Shown here in pieces: positions 10,526-21,493 of a stretch of 64,000 nt of DNA. Position numbers and translations under genes: made by a program. How positions within the stretch are numbered: the first letter of the stretch is position 1; each line of letters begins with the position of its first letter. This stretch comes from Capra hircus (lineage: Eukaryota; Chordata; Mammalia; Artiodactyla; Bovidae), in NCBI RefSeq assembly GCF_001704415.2, contig NC_030821.1, positions 38,485,210 through 38,549,209 of the forward strand, written 5' to 3'. The notes under the pieces were generated by a model. That model searched no databases, had not been told where the DNA came from, and saw only the letters and a program-made list of their open reading frames with translations.

Positions 10526-10762
10526 CTAAAGGAAATCAATCCTGAATATTCACTGGAAGGACTGATGCTGAGGCTGAAGCTCCAATACTTTTGCCACCCG
10601 ATGAGAAGAGCCTACTCACTGGAAAAGACCGTGATGCTGGGAAAGATTGAAGGCAGGAGGAGAAGGGGATGACAGAGGATGAGATGGCTGGATGGCATCA
10701 CCGACTCAATGGGCATGAGTTTGAGTTGGACATGACTGAGCCACTGAACAACGAGCAACAAC
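10526..10762 (+). mobile_element. BovB 3' end fragment with internal deletion
   Basis: Sense BovB from the C-terminal coding end (CTGAATATTCACTGG ... GATGCTGGGAAAGATTGAAGG) into the 3'UTR. A deletion after GGGCATGAGTTTGAG joins directly to TTGGACATGACTGAGC, removing most of the usual final 80 bp. Confidence 0.88.
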
Positions 10763-10857
10763 AATATTAATATGTGCTACACTCAAATGCTGTAGAGTTA
10801 TAAGTGCATCGCGTAAATTATCATGCACTGGGCAGCAATGACAGCGTTTCATGCACC

Positions 10858-11125
10858 CTCTGTTTCAATTACTCAGCTCTGCAGTCATCACGTGAAAGCA
10901 ACTATATATAGTATATAAACAAGTGAGTATGTCTGCCTTCCAATATGACTGTATTTATGGACACTAAAATTTGAATTTCATATAATTTTCATACCCCATA
11001 AAATATTCTTCTTGTGGTTGTTTTCCAAACATTTTAAAGTGTTGTAAAACCCATTTTTAGCTCACAGGCCATAAACACTAGATGACTGGCCATATTTGGC
11101 CTATGGGTCAGTTTGTCAACCCCTG
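10858..11125. mobile_element. hAT-type DNA transposon fossil
   Basis: Resembles the common mammalian non-autonomous hAT element that ends GGCCATATTTGGCCTATGGG...TTTGTCAACCCCTG. The left part (TTACTCAGCTCTGCAG ... GTGAAAGCAACTATA) matches the same family. The left terminus is not clear. The exact family name is uncertain. Confidence 0.7.
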
Positions 11126-11910
11126 TTCTATAGCAATCCTGAATCATTTACAGTCTTCTTTCCCTGCCTTTGTACATTCTGAATCCCTCTCACTTGAATC
11201 TTCCTCCTCTCTACGTTTTCCTGATGTCATTTTCCAAGACACCAATAAATCATCACCTACTGTATTTTTTATATGATTCAACAACTGTAGCTTCCATGTA
11301 ATTCTGTGGTTACATTACTAAGTCCAGAAGTACATATCAAAGAGCAAGAATCTGTTACTTCACTCTTCCATAAGTCACATTAAAGTAAGTCTGTTATTTC
11401 ATTTTGTTTTGTTTTAAATAATTAACTAAAAGTTGGCCTGAGAGGACATATGAGGATTGTGGCATCAGCGAGAAAGTACAGAAGAATATCATTTGTACCT
11501 AAAGATTGTTATGAGAATTAAACAGCATCTAAAATGAACATTCTAAGCATAGAGAAGGCTGGTAATAAAACTAAGTTTCTTCTTTCTTTCCTCCTCTGAA
11601 GATGTTTGATTTTAAGAGCAAATGGTAAATGGCCAATGGCCATGCTCAGACCACAAACAAAATTCAATTGCTGTGCAGTAAATGTGCATAGATTTTCTTA
11701 TGCTGGTATCATCTTTATCACCTACTAGTTAGATTCCCCTGTGATCCCATTTCTATTTCTGTGATTAATACCTATTTTTCAAAATTGTTTTGCTTTAACG
11801 GAAGGCCTTCAAAATATTTAGGAAGAAGAAAGGAACATTTCCCTTAAGAACTTCTTTAGATTATAAATCACATTTGTCACAGGCTTGTGGCAGATTGTAA
11901 AATATGTTAT
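11126..11910. other. Unassigned sequence
   Basis: AT-rich, apparently unique DNA. No gene or repeat recognised. Confidence 0.4.
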
Positions 11911-12034
11911 TGTTGTTTAGTTGCTAAGTCATTTCCGACTCTTGTCACCGCATGGACTATAGCCTGCCAGGCTCCTCTGTCCATGGGATTTCCCAGGCAA
12001 GAATACTGGAGTGAGTTGCCATTTCCTTCTTCAA
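11911..12034 (-). mobile_element. Bov-tA SINE body, antisense
   Basis: GTTTAGTTGCTAAGTCATTTCCGACTC tail end, then the antisense body to GCCATTTCCTTCTTC. The tRNA-like head is missing. Confidence 0.88.
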
Positions 12035-12094
12035 GACTGTAAAATATAAGTACCTGTAAACATTTGCCAGGAACCATTGTTAAAGCTTTTGCTG

Positions 12095-12409
12095 TACAGT
12101 AAGTGCCCTACATATGAATGAGTTCCATTGTAAGAGAGTGTTCATAAGTCCAACAAAGTTAGCCTAGGTATCCAACTAACACAATTGACTACGTAGTACT
12201 GTACAGTAATAGGTGTATAATACTTTTCACACAAGTAATATGTACATAAGAAAACAAACACAAAAAAATAAAACATTTTAAACCTTACAATACAGTTCCT
12301 TGAAAAGTACTATAGTACAGAACAACAGCTGGCATACAGGGGCTGGCACGCATGTTAGCATCTTCGAAAGTTTGCAACTTAAAGATTCATATGTAGGGAA
12401 CTTACTGTA
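12095..12409. mobile_element. Tigger-like MITE with 24-bp inverted repeats
   Basis: Terminal inverted repeats at 12095-12118 (begins TACAGTAAGTGCCCTACATA) and 12386-12409 (its reverse complement with one mismatch). The ends are TA...TA, as expected for TcMar/Tigger elements, which duplicate TA. The interior resembles a Tigger internal region and has no coding capacity. Length is 315 bp. Confidence 0.8.
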
Positions 12410-12814
12410 TTGAAAGAAGTTAGTTCTTAGACTGTCAATGGATCTTGTGTTTCTCATACTACAGACTGAAAAAACAGGAAATTAAGGGTGCTGAGATTAT
12501 TGTTATGCCAGAGAGAGCAGAAAGGATCTCATAGACTCTATAAGGGTAAGCAAGATTCCTTTGGCCAAAAATTAAATGAAAATGAGGTTTAAAAAAAAAA
12601 AAAACCCAACCCCCACCCCTCTAAACCTCACATCGTCAAGAAAAGGGACTAGATTGAGTTTTAGCTAAAGTAATAGGTGAAATTAAGTCAAGCGGTTCTT
12701 TCCTACTAAACCTCTGCCCTCACCTCACCGGCCTCTGTGCTTCCACATTATCATATAACTGCTCTGAGCAACCACACTCAAAACTCTGACTACCTGCCTT
12801 TGCATTTCCTTTTT
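12410..12814. other. Unassigned sequence with A tract
   Basis: Contains a 14-A run at about 12591-12604 followed by a C-rich stretch. No gene seen. Confidence 0.4.
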
Positions 12815-13026
12815 TACATTTCTGCCAACAATGCAATGCAAGGGGCTTCTCTTTTCTCCACAGCCTCTCCAGAATTTATTGTTTGCAGATTTTTTTGATG
12901 TGAGGTGATACCTCCTGGTAGTTTTGATTTGCATTCCTCTGATAATAAGTGATATTGAGGAGCTTTTCATTAGCCATCTGTCTATCTTCTTCGGAGAAAT
13001 GTCTATTTAGGTCTTCTGCCCACTCT
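12815..13026 (-). mobile_element. L1 ORF2 fragment, antisense
   Basis: Antisense ORF2 tail (CTCTTTTCTCCACAGCCTCTCCAG, GTTTTGATTTGCATTCCTCTGATAA, ATCTTCTTCGGAGAAATGTCT). Both ends are truncated. Confidence 0.85.
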
Positions 13027-13374
13027 GTCTTGCAGTACTGAAGGAAGCCACACACTCTACCACTTAACTCTTTAATAACTGGAGCCCTGTCATATACATC
13101 AAAGTTTGAAAACCACTTCTTTACGAGATCTCTTATCTATCCCATCTCACCTCACCTCAGAAAGCCTCATTAAGCCTCAAAGACCCACTATTACCATGAC
13201 TGTGGTCTCTGTATTTTCCTGTGAGAGGATCTGGGGCTGAATGAGGGAAAGCCCATTTCTTAGGGTTTTACTGGCAGTGTCAGGCAAGGGATGCTCTCTG
13301 CCTCAGGAACCACACGGAGATAATAGCACTGTCTTTGAATTGCATCTTCGTTACTTAAGGCCTTGGTATTTTCT

Positions 13375-13500
13375 TTGACCTTTCAGAATTTCAGTTCCTC
13401 CTCTGTAAGATGGGAGGCAGAAATCTCTATCTCAAGACTATAACAAAGATTAAACAATATTATGGTATAAAGCACACGGTAGGCCATCGCTATGAACAAG
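13375..13500 (+). mobile_element. MIR SINE fragment
   Basis: Core-like TTTCAGTTCCTCCTCTGTAAGATGGG, then AAAGATTAAACAATATTATGG in the MIR order. Strongly diverged. Confidence 0.65.
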
Positions 13501-14428
13501 GTAAGCAGAAGCTGCAGGGCTGTCTTCTGTACCAAGAGAGCAGATAAACGCAGTTGGAAAGAACAGGTGGTAACAGTGGAAAGGAAACAGGCTGCCAATC
13601 CCCAGGGCTCAGAGAAGAAAGGAAAGAGGGCTTTGGGGAGCTGGCGAAAGACCCGGAATGTCCTTCGGGTTTTATGTTGGCAAGAAGCCTCAGCTGCCCA
13701 CAGCTGCTCACCTACCAACTCTTTGGAATTTTAGATTTCAGGCATGAGATGATTTATATGGTTGCTCGAGAGTGGTAAGTAACAAAGAAACTAAGGGTCC
13801 ATAAAATGACCAATTTAGTAAAACTTCTGGTTTTTCTTTCTTTGCTGGTGGTGCCCTGCCAAGACCTCCAACCAAACTTGGCTCTGGGCCTCCCTGCTCT
13901 GTGCCCAGCAGCTCACTGGCGAGCTCTGTCTAGGTGATTAGCCCGTGGCCACACTGCTTATCGAGCTTTGCCCAGTCTTCTCCAGTGCGAATGCTCGGGG
14001 CTCTTCACTATGCAGTGAAAATAAACAGCAGTGTAAATGGTCTCCTGGCTACTCAATCCAAACCAATACGGAAAACCTGCTTTACAAGCTTCCACTGAAA
14101 CTTCTAGTAGAATAAGCAACTGATAATTCTACACCAAATGTCTGGCTTTTAGCCAGGACTAACAACTGTTCCCTTTTTGTAAGCCACATTCTGGTGACCA
14201 TGGAGAGTCAAAATAGACATTTTGATTCTAGAGCAATTAAGAAAAAGGTGAAATCACAGTGCCTTTATGCAAACTAACCATAGGTTTAGGATGAGGACAA
14301 AATTAGCTTAAAACCTTTAAAGAAATTGGTCAACTGCCAGTCAAACATTCTGTAAGGAAAAAAAAAAAAAGAGCTTAACAAAGTATTACTGTTTTTTAAA
14401 TTGCTGGTACTCGTTGCTGTTAGATTTG
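13501..14428. other. Unassigned, relatively GC-rich sequence
   Basis: Several overlapping short frames occur on both strands at 13490-13780. They share the same bases, so at most one could be real. None is recognisable and none has a convincing splice context. An A run lies at about 14358-14371. Confidence 0.4.
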
Positions 14429-14788
14429 GGTTGCCAGATTAAGGAAATAAAAATACAATGTCACTTCTCTTGCCATATGAGGTTGTGCCAAGAAGAAAGA
14501 TACCTATGAACTAGGAAATGGGTCTTCAATAGATGTCAGATCTGTCAGTGCCGTGATCTTAGACTTCCCAGCCTCCATAAATATGAGAAATAAATTTATA
14601 CTGTTTATAAGCTAAAAATTAAAATTTTAACAAGGTGCCCAGTTATACTGGAATATCAAATAAACAACTAATGATTTTCTAGCATAAGAATGTCCCAAAT
14701 ATTACATGGGGCATATTTATGCTAAAAAAATACTTATTGTTTATCTGATTCAAATTTAACTGGATGTTGTCTATTTTATCTGACAACC
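14429..14788. mobile_element. Palindromic DNA-transposon MITE, interrupted
   Basis: Ends GGTTGCCAGAT (14429-14439) and ATCTGACAACC (14778-14788) are inverted repeats. Inside, 14660-14705 and 14713-14760 form a long imperfect palindrome around AATATTACAT (AATAAACAACTAATGATTTTC against the reverse complement of AAAATACTTATTGTTTATC). About 160 bp of LTR-like sequence interrupts the left arm. Confidence 0.75.
14466..14628 (+). mobile_element. LTR-like fragment inside the MITE
   Basis: GTGATCTTAGACTTCCCAGCCTCC, then a polyadenylation-like GAGAAATAAATTTATACTG and TTATAAGC, resembling the 3' end of a MaLR-type LTR. It interrupts the left arm of the palindromic MITE. Assignment is tentative. Confidence 0.5.
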
Positions 14789-15014
14789 TTAATTTAGACG
14801 CATTTCCACTAGGATGTCAAGAGATATGAGAAGGGCAGAGTAACACATAAAAATTCTGATGAGATAGTTACACCTCTTTGCTAGGTCAAAAGATAATTCT
14901 GACATAATTCTTTTGTCATTTGCCCTCTAATTAAATTAATCTTATGTATTTCCACCAAGCTTTAAAGTTAGAATTTTTATTGTTTTTTTTAAAATATGTG
15001 TGAGGAAAAGAATT

Positions 15015-15150
15015 AATATGTATTGAGTATTTACAAGATGCCAAGCATTTTTCTAGGCACTTTAGGTATCATTTATATTAATAAAAAAATTATTTTGCTA
15101 TATAATTTCAACTTGAAGGTACTCAGCAGGGTAAAAATATTATTATCTGA
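15015..15150 (-). mobile_element. MIR SINE, antisense
   Basis: ATTGAGTATTTACAAGATGCCAAGCATTTTTCTAGGCACTTTAGGTATC is the reverse complement of the MIR 3' part. Strongly diverged. Confidence 0.65.
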
Positions 15151-15868
15151 ATGGATCTTTGTAATATATCGGGCAGCTAAGACCATTTAAGTCAACAATA
15201 ATTTACTGAACCCAAGAAGACTGTGCTAAGCAGTCACCCTAAGGAAGGATAACTTTTATTCACTTATCTTTAAGCAAAAATAGCCTTCATTTCAAGCACA
15301 AACTCCCTTATTAACAGCGGAACATAGTAAATCAAACATGAAGGGAAAAGAATCAATGAACTTTAACAATTTTGGTAATTACTCCTGTTCGTGGATATAA
15401 TTGTTCTTGCAACTAACATCCACTGAGAGGATCTAAGTACCAGGAAAAGAGGCTGAGACTATAGTCCTTGACCTCACATTGCTGATGATCTGGTAGGGGA
15501 CAGACAAGTGTGACCTTGGCTGCAAAGGACCTCTTAGGGTGTGAACACAATTTTGCATTCCAAACTCTCCCTACAGGCAGACAGTCAACAATGTGAAGGT
15601 ACCTCAAATTCTCTGTACACTCAGCACATGGATTCACATTCAGATGTGCATTTGGCACACTATAGAAATAGTAAGGGATTATAAAGGGAAGCAAATAAAT
15701 GGAATACTCCATGAATTGGAGTAAATGTGACTTACAGAATTTCCTTGGTGACCAACATCACACTACATAAGGCAGGTACATATTTTACTAATTGGACGGA
15801 CATCATCACATTGCTCAATGAGGTCTACTTGAGTATCATTGCAGTTCTGTTTTTCAAGTGGTCTAGCG
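15151..15868. other. Unassigned sequence
   Basis: No recognised repeat. A minus-strand 99-codon frame (15413-15712) has no recognisable similarity and is treated as chance. Confidence 0.4.
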
Positions 15869-15877
15869 TAGGCAGAC

Positions 15878-16146
15878 GGAGAAGGCAATGGCACCCCACT
15901 CCAGTACTCTTGCCTGGAGAATCCCATGGACGGAGGAGCCTGGTGGGCTGCAGTCCATGGGGTCGCTAAGAGTCGGACACGACTGAGTGACTTCCCTTTC
16001 ACTTTTCACTTTCATGCATTGGTGGAAATGGCACCCCACTCCCGTGTTCTTGCCTGGAGAATCCCAGGGACGGGGAGTCTGGTGGGCTGCCGTCTATGGG
16101 GTCGCACAGAGTCGGACACGACTGAAGTGACTTAGCAGCAGCAGCA
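15878..16146 (+). mobile_element. Bov-A2 dimeric SINE
   Basis: Two Bov-A monomers in tandem (each GGCACCCCACTCC...GCCTGGAGAATCCCA...GTCGGACACGACTGA), joined by a TTTCACTTTTCACTTTCATGCATTGG linker and ending in an AGC repeat. A 9-bp TSD TAGGCAGAC flanks it at 15869-15877 and 16147-16155. High similarity between monomers and to the family suggests a relatively young insertion. Confidence 0.93.
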
Positions 16147-16376
16147 TAGGCAGACAGAGCACTCTATGGGGACAAGGAGAATGTAGTTGATTTTATGTCA
16201 TGAGGAAATTTCCTGGGCATTGTTGTGATAACTGTACTAGTTTGCTATGGCAAGACAACATGGATAAGACATGCATGTTCTAAAGAAGCAAATCTTATAT
16301 ATTTATGTGTGAGAATACCACCTGCAGATAACCATAAATCTTTTTCAAAGATTAAATGCACCTAGAGGCTACCTCA

Positions 16377-16592
16377 GGGCTTCCCTGGTGGCTCAGATGG
16401 TAAAGCATCTGCCTGTAACGTGGGAGACCCAGGTTCGATCCCTGGGTCGGGAAGATCCCCTGGAGAAGGAAATGGCAATCCACTTCAGTATTCCTGCCTG
16501 GAGAATTCCGTGGATTTAGAAGCCTGGTAGGCTACAGTCCATGGGGTTGCAAAGAGTCGGACACGACTGAGCGACTTCACTTCACTTCACTT
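16377..16592 (+). mobile_element. Bov-tA SINE with perfect 15-bp TSD
   Basis: Full-length head (GGGCTTCCCTGGTGGCTCAG, B-box-like GGTTCGATCCC) and body, with a CTTCA repeat tail. The direct repeat CTAGAGGCTACCTCA at 16362-16376 and 16593-16607 is perfect, so the insertion is young. Confidence 0.96.
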
Positions 16593-16921
16593 CTAGAGGC
16601 TACCTCACACTTGATAAACTGCTTGGTAAATTGAATGTTTCTTAAATTCAGTGTTAACTTGATAGCAGTTGTTGGCATTGATGTTCTTAAAGTCATGTAT
16701 GTTCCATGGGTGTTTGAGATACTGAGTTAGGTTGGCTAAAACCAGACATGTGGTAGAAAGTGAAGCATTGAGTCAATCCTTCATTTTCATTTCAATTAAA
16801 AAAAAAATTGACTTTGAGTTAAACTGGAAACTTTAGTTTTTCAGATCCCCTAACTACCTAATTTTTCCTCTTTAAAGACACAATTTAAGAGTATGATATC
16901 ATTAAGAGTATCATTAAGGGT

Positions 16922-17137
16922 TATTGTCGTTGTTGTTGTTGTTTTTCAGTTGCCAAGTCATGCCCGACTCTTTGCGATGCCATGGACTGTAGCCTGCCAA
17001 GCTCCTCTGTCCGTAGGAGTCTCCAGGCAAGAATACCGGAGTGGGTAAATTGCCATTTCCTTCTCCAGGAGATCTTCTTGGCCCAGGGATCAAACCCATG
17101 TCTCCTGCTTAGCAGGCAGTTTCTTTATAGCTGAGCA
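16922..17137 (-). mobile_element. Bov-tA SINE, antisense, with TSD
   Basis: Tail at the left (TTGTTGTTGTTG repeat), head at the right. The TSD AGTATCATTAAGGGT (16907-16921) recurs at 17138-17152 with one mismatch. Confidence 0.94.
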
Positions 17138-17152
17138 AGTATCTTTAAGGGT

Positions 17153-18144
17153 ATTCACATTTTAATCAACCTAGATGTCCATGTGGCTCAGCCCCCGTGG
17201 GTTCACCCTCAATTTCAGCACCAGTGCCTTCAGGTCTCTTCCACTTTGCTTAAAGAGGGGGTGATCTGGGACAAGTTCCCCGGTGTGTCTGGGTTACCCC
17301 AGACCCACCTCCAGCGTATTTAGAGAGGGGAAACTTGGTTAAGTGAACAATCACGACAACAAGAAGTCATCAAAGGGCAGCATACAGAACAAAAAGTGAG
17401 TACATGAGATGGAGGAGGATTCCAAGATAAAGGAGGTAAAATGAAGTAAAACAGAGGGTTCATTCTTTTTTTATCCAATAGTGACTTCCATGTTTCTTGA
17501 ATATCTGTAATGGATTCTTCTCTGAGTTACCATACTTTAAATTAGTGTGCAGTCAGAATGGACTCAAACTTTAGTATTTATTTCCTCAATCTGGGTACAT
17601 TCTATGTGAAGCTCTAATTCTATTACCAGTCAACATTTTGGCCATTATCAACTTAAGACTAATTAAGAGCAAAATAATTACCAGACATCCTGCCACAGTG
17701 GAATTTGCTTTTTTCAGTCATTTATACAGAGTCTCAATTTATTTTTTATAGAGTAATTAATCTAGTTAGCTTTGATCTTTTCTGTCCTTGTTTAATTGAA
17801 GTCAACAGACATTTATCAAGAGACTTTTTGGTGCCAGGCAATGTGTGATGGTATCCTTCAAATAGGAAAGGATTAGATTTAGAATCCTGGAATTCAGTAG
17901 CTCGCAGCTAGACTAGGAAGAATTGTATAAATCACCTGGTCCACGTTCCTCACTTTACAGAGGATGAAACTTGTTGATAAACTAGAAAGTTCATACACAG
18001 AATATAAGATCAAGTAACCTATCCCAAATTACAACTTATTATCTCAAGTTGCTATGTATACTTTAAATGGAAGTTTGAGTTCACCCCATACCATCTTTCC
18101 AAGGGAAGGAGAAAGCTGAAATTTAGGATTAGAAATCACAATGT
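17153..18144. other. Unassigned sequence
   Basis: Mostly unique. At 17880-17990 a weak resemblance to an old mammalian CORE-SINE/CR1-like element (TTTACAGAGGATGAAAC). No gene. Confidence 0.4.
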
Positions 18145-18482
18145 TGGACTTCCCTGGTGGTTCAGTGGATAAGAGTTTGCCTGCAAATGCAGGGGACACA
18201 GGTTCAATCCCTGCTTTGGGAAGATTCCACATGCACCTGAGCAACTAAGCCCTTGGGCCACAGCTACTGAGCCTGTGCTCTCGGGCCCACAAGCCACAGC
18301 TACTGAAGCCTGTGAGCCAACAGCCCATGCTCCTCAACAAAGAGAAGCCATCACAATGAGAAGCCTCCACACGGTAATGAAGGGTAGCCCATGCTTGCCA
18401 CAACCAGAGAAAGAGCAAGAACAGAAATGAAGACTCAGCGCAGCCAAAAGCTAAATAATAAATAAATTTCAAAAAACAAAAG
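18145..18482 (+). mobile_element. CHR-type SINE, near full length
   Basis: GGACTTCCCTGGTGGTTCAGTGG head, internal GAGCCTGTGCTCTCGGGCCC repeats, ending AATAAATAAATTTC. About 340 bp. Confidence 0.9.
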
Positions 18483-18540
18483 ATGTTTAAAAAAATGCAC
18501 CTTTTGGCTGCTCAGACACCTTTCAACTGCCCCTACTCTT

Positions 18541-19121
18541 CTCAGTTCAGTTCAGTCACTCAGTTGTGTCTGACTCTTTGCAACCCATGAATCTCAGCAC
18601 GCCAGGCCTCCCTGTCCATCACCAATTCCCGGAGTTCACTCAGACTCATGTCCATCGAGTCAGTGGTGCCATCCAGCCCATCTCATCCTCTGTCGTCCCC
18701 TTCTCCTCCTGCCCCCAATCCCTCCCAGCATCAGAGTCTTTTCCAATGAGTCAACTCTTTGCATGAGGTGGCCAAAGTATTGGAGTTTCAGCATCAGCAT
18801 CATTCCTTCCAAAGAAATCCCAGGGCTGATCTCCTTCAGAATGGACTGGTTGGATCTCCTTGCAGTCCAAGAGACTCTCAAGAGTCTTCTCCAACACCAC
18901 AGTTCAAAAGCATCAATTCTTTGGCACTCAGCCTTCTTCACAGTCCAACTCTCACATCCATACATGACCACAGGAAAAACCATAGCCTTGATGAGACAGA
19001 CCTTAGTCAGCAAAGTAATGTCTCTGCTTTTGAATATGCTTTCTAGGTTAGTCATAACTTTTCTTCCAAGGAGTAAGCGTCTTTTAATTTCATGGCTGCA
19101 ATCACCATCTGCAGTGATTTT
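18541..19121 (-). mobile_element. BovB LINE 3' portion, antisense
   Basis: The 3' tail (AGTTCAGTTCAGTCACTCAG) lies at the left. The element runs into the C-terminal coding end of the BovB ORF and stops at about 19121 (GCAGTGATTTTGG), so the RT core is missing. Its coding end stays open and joins an upstream frame (see next entry). Confidence 0.95.
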
Positions 19122-19325
19122 GGCCAACCTTATCTTCACCAGTACCTGGCATGGCTCAGTCTCCAAAACTGTAGATGTTTTCATTACTGAAAAATAGCTG
19201 GTCTTCAAGGGTTTTAAAGGAGCAGACAAGGTAAGATTCACTATTGCAGATACATCTTCTAAGACCTTTTGTTCCAGATATATATTCCAAAGCAAACTTT
19301 TTTTTTCATGAGAGCTCATAATCAC
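18660..19325 (-). other. 221-codon chimeric open frame (unique DNA + BovB C-terminus)
   Basis: A minus-strand frame starts at Met 19325 in non-BovB DNA. It runs about 68 codons, then passes in frame across the BovB truncation point near 19121 into the BovB C-terminal coding end (motifs ITADGDCSHEIKRRLL, MYGCESWTVKKAE, GGRRRRGRQRMRW) to a stop at 18660. No RT catalytic residues are included. The N-terminal 68 residues resemble nothing I know. Most likely chance fusion, not a gene. Confidence 0.45.
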
Positions 19326-20005
19326 ATCATTAGATGCAGTGGGGACAAAGAAATTTTTGAATTTTGATTTTACTGAGAAACATATGAATATAGTTATCCT
19401 TTTAAACCATAGAGATAATTATTTTATAATAACTTAAGGGTATAATCCTTAAAAATATTGAATCACTTTGTTGTAATCTGAAACTAATATAATATTGTAA
19501 ATCAACTATATTTCAATAACAAATTAAAAAAAATAAACCATATAGATAAACAGAGAATTTGGAAGGACAGAGATCCTTAGAAGTGGTTTTCTCTAAATGT
19601 TGAGCTTATGGGTGGTTTTGCTTTGAGATTTTGCTTATTTCTGTGACTGTTTTCCATGAATACAGAAGCAGAAGGAAAAATTTTAAATCATGTTTCCTAA
19701 TCTGTAAAGGACAAGCAGATGTAGGTACAAGAACATACATGTTTCTTTGTGCAGTGTTTATACCAGCACAAAGACAAAGTAAGCAAGTAAACTAAATGGT
19801 TAAAAAGGTTAAAGACAATGGAATATTGTGAATCCAACTAACGTCTATCGATAGAGATTGGTTAAATCCAATGGAAAATTAGGAGCCTATAGAAAAGGAT
19901 GTTGTATATTTGTATATATTTCATGGGAAATCGTCCACAATAAATGTTATATAACTTGATACATACTTTGAGCCCTTCTATATTAGAAATCACTGAAAGG
20001 ATATA
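19326..20005. other. Mostly unassigned; short L1 3' end
   Basis: At about 19465-19545, TCTGAAACTAATATAATATTGTAAATCAAC followed by TTCAATAACAAATTAAAAAA is the sense L1 3' terminus. The rest is AT-rich. About 19720-19960 may be older L1 3' sequence. Confidence 0.5.
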
Positions 20006-20121
20006 CAATTGAACTTTGAACAAGTTGAATTTCAGGGTGCCACCCCCCCCCCACACACACACAGTAAAAAATCCAAGTATAACTTACAGGCAGCCCTCTG
20101 TATTCATGGTTCTGCCTTCTA
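20006..20121. mobile_element. Tigger-like DNA transposon fragment
   Basis: CAATTGAACTTTGAACAA start, a C-run plus CA-run, then AAAATCCAAGTATAACTTACAGGCAGCCCTCTGTATTCATGG, resembling mammalian TcMar-Tigger termini. Short and diverged. Confidence 0.55.
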
Positions 20122-20757
20122 AGAGGAAATGGTACCCAGACGACAGTTCTTATCTGTGCTGGTACTTTCTTATGGCTGGGCTTGTGATTTTATTTTTTAT
20201 TTGATTTTACAATCATTACCATTTTACATGTTCTTTAAATATGAGTCCTCCAAGATTCTATTTTTTCTAAATATAAATTTCTGGTATAACTGTAGAAGGC
20301 AAACACAGATAAAATGGTAGTCAAATGAACTTAATATAACTTCTTATCTATCCTTGAGCACTATCTATCTTCCTTATCATGAGGATGATAAATTCATATT
20401 TACCCTTGATTACTTTGAATGAATCTGTTTTAATGCCACTGATGAATATGAAAAAGAGAGGTAAAAATATTTGAGTTTGATTGTTATACCTGTAAGTTAC
20501 AGTCTTTTCTAAGTTTTATTATTGATGAATTTTGTTGTATAATATTTATGTATTGCGTTACATATGATGAATTATGGTGCATAAATAGAAAAAAATATTC
20601 CAGTGAGTGGAGAAAATAAAGGATAATTTCATTTAAAATCCTAGGAAAATAGAATTTGTAATAGAACTGAACTCTATTGTTGGATTCTATAATAGAATTT
20701 GAATATTAAATCATGTATAATCTCTATTCTATCTAATGAACTGAGTATTTATTTACA
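20122..20757. other. Unassigned sequence
   Basis: AT-rich, no recognised gene or repeat. Confidence 0.4.
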
Positions 20758-20958
20758 TAGTGGCTCAGTGGTAAAGAGTCCACCTGCTAATACAGGAGAT
20801 GTAGGACATGCGGGTTTGATCCCTGGGTTGGGAAGATCCCCTGGAGGAGGGCATGGCAACTGACTCCAGTATTGACTGGAGAATCACATGGACAGAGGAA
20901 CCTGGTGGGCTATAGTCCACAGGGTGGTAAAAAGTTGGACATGACTGAGCGCACACAC
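20758..20958 (+). mobile_element. Bov-tA SINE
   Basis: GTGGCTCAGTGGTAAAGAGTCC head, GGAAGATCCCCTGGAGGAG body, ending GACATGACTGAGCGCACACACAC. The 318 bp to its right (20959-21276) show nothing recognisable. Confidence 0.92.
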
Positions 20959-21276
20959 ACTTATGTATGCAAACTTGACCCTATATACTAGATGAGAAAT
21001 GACCCAGCTATACATATTATTTTCAGTGAGCTTGTTGTTAAATTTAAGAGAAATATATAACAAAAATAAAATGGTGACTAATACAAGTTAGTAGGTAAGT
21101 AGTGGTAAATTATGACTGGTGTGATAGGTCTAAGAAATAATCAATGTGTATAATAAATCAATGTGTATTTATCAAGGGACATATTGTGAAGAAGCTGCTA
21201 CTAGATTTAAGCTTTGACTAAAAATAGACAGAGGGAAGAAGGTAGGACATGCCAACCAGACCATAATATGGGGATG

Positions 21277-21493
21277 TGTGTGTGTATGCTTACTTGCTCA
21301 GTCATGTCTGACTCTTTGCGACCCCATGACTATAGCCACCAGGCTCCTCTGTCCGTGGGATTCTCCAGGCAAGAATAACAGAGTGTGTTGCCATGTCCTC
21401 CTCCAGGGAAATCTTCCTGACCCAGCAATCGAACCCAGGTCTCCCGCATTGCAGGTGGATTCTTTACCTACTGAGCCGCCAGAGAAGCCCAAG
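21277..21493 (-). mobile_element. Bov-tA SINE, antisense
   Basis: Tail GTGTGTATGCTTACTTGCTCAG at the left, head at the right ending AGCCGCCAGAGAAGCCC. A second, partial Bov-tA in the same orientation follows at once. Confidence 0.93.

Noticed and set aside
13490..13778. Four overlapping frames on both strands as a gene
   Set aside because: They use the same bases in different frames, no product is recognisable, and there is no splice or promoter support.
16377..16592. tRNA-like heads of Bov-tA and CHR SINEs (here and at more than 20 other places)
   Set aside because: The GGTTCGATCCC B-box and tRNA-Glu-like start are SINE promoters. The acceptor stem and CCA end are absent and each is fused to a BovB-derived body.
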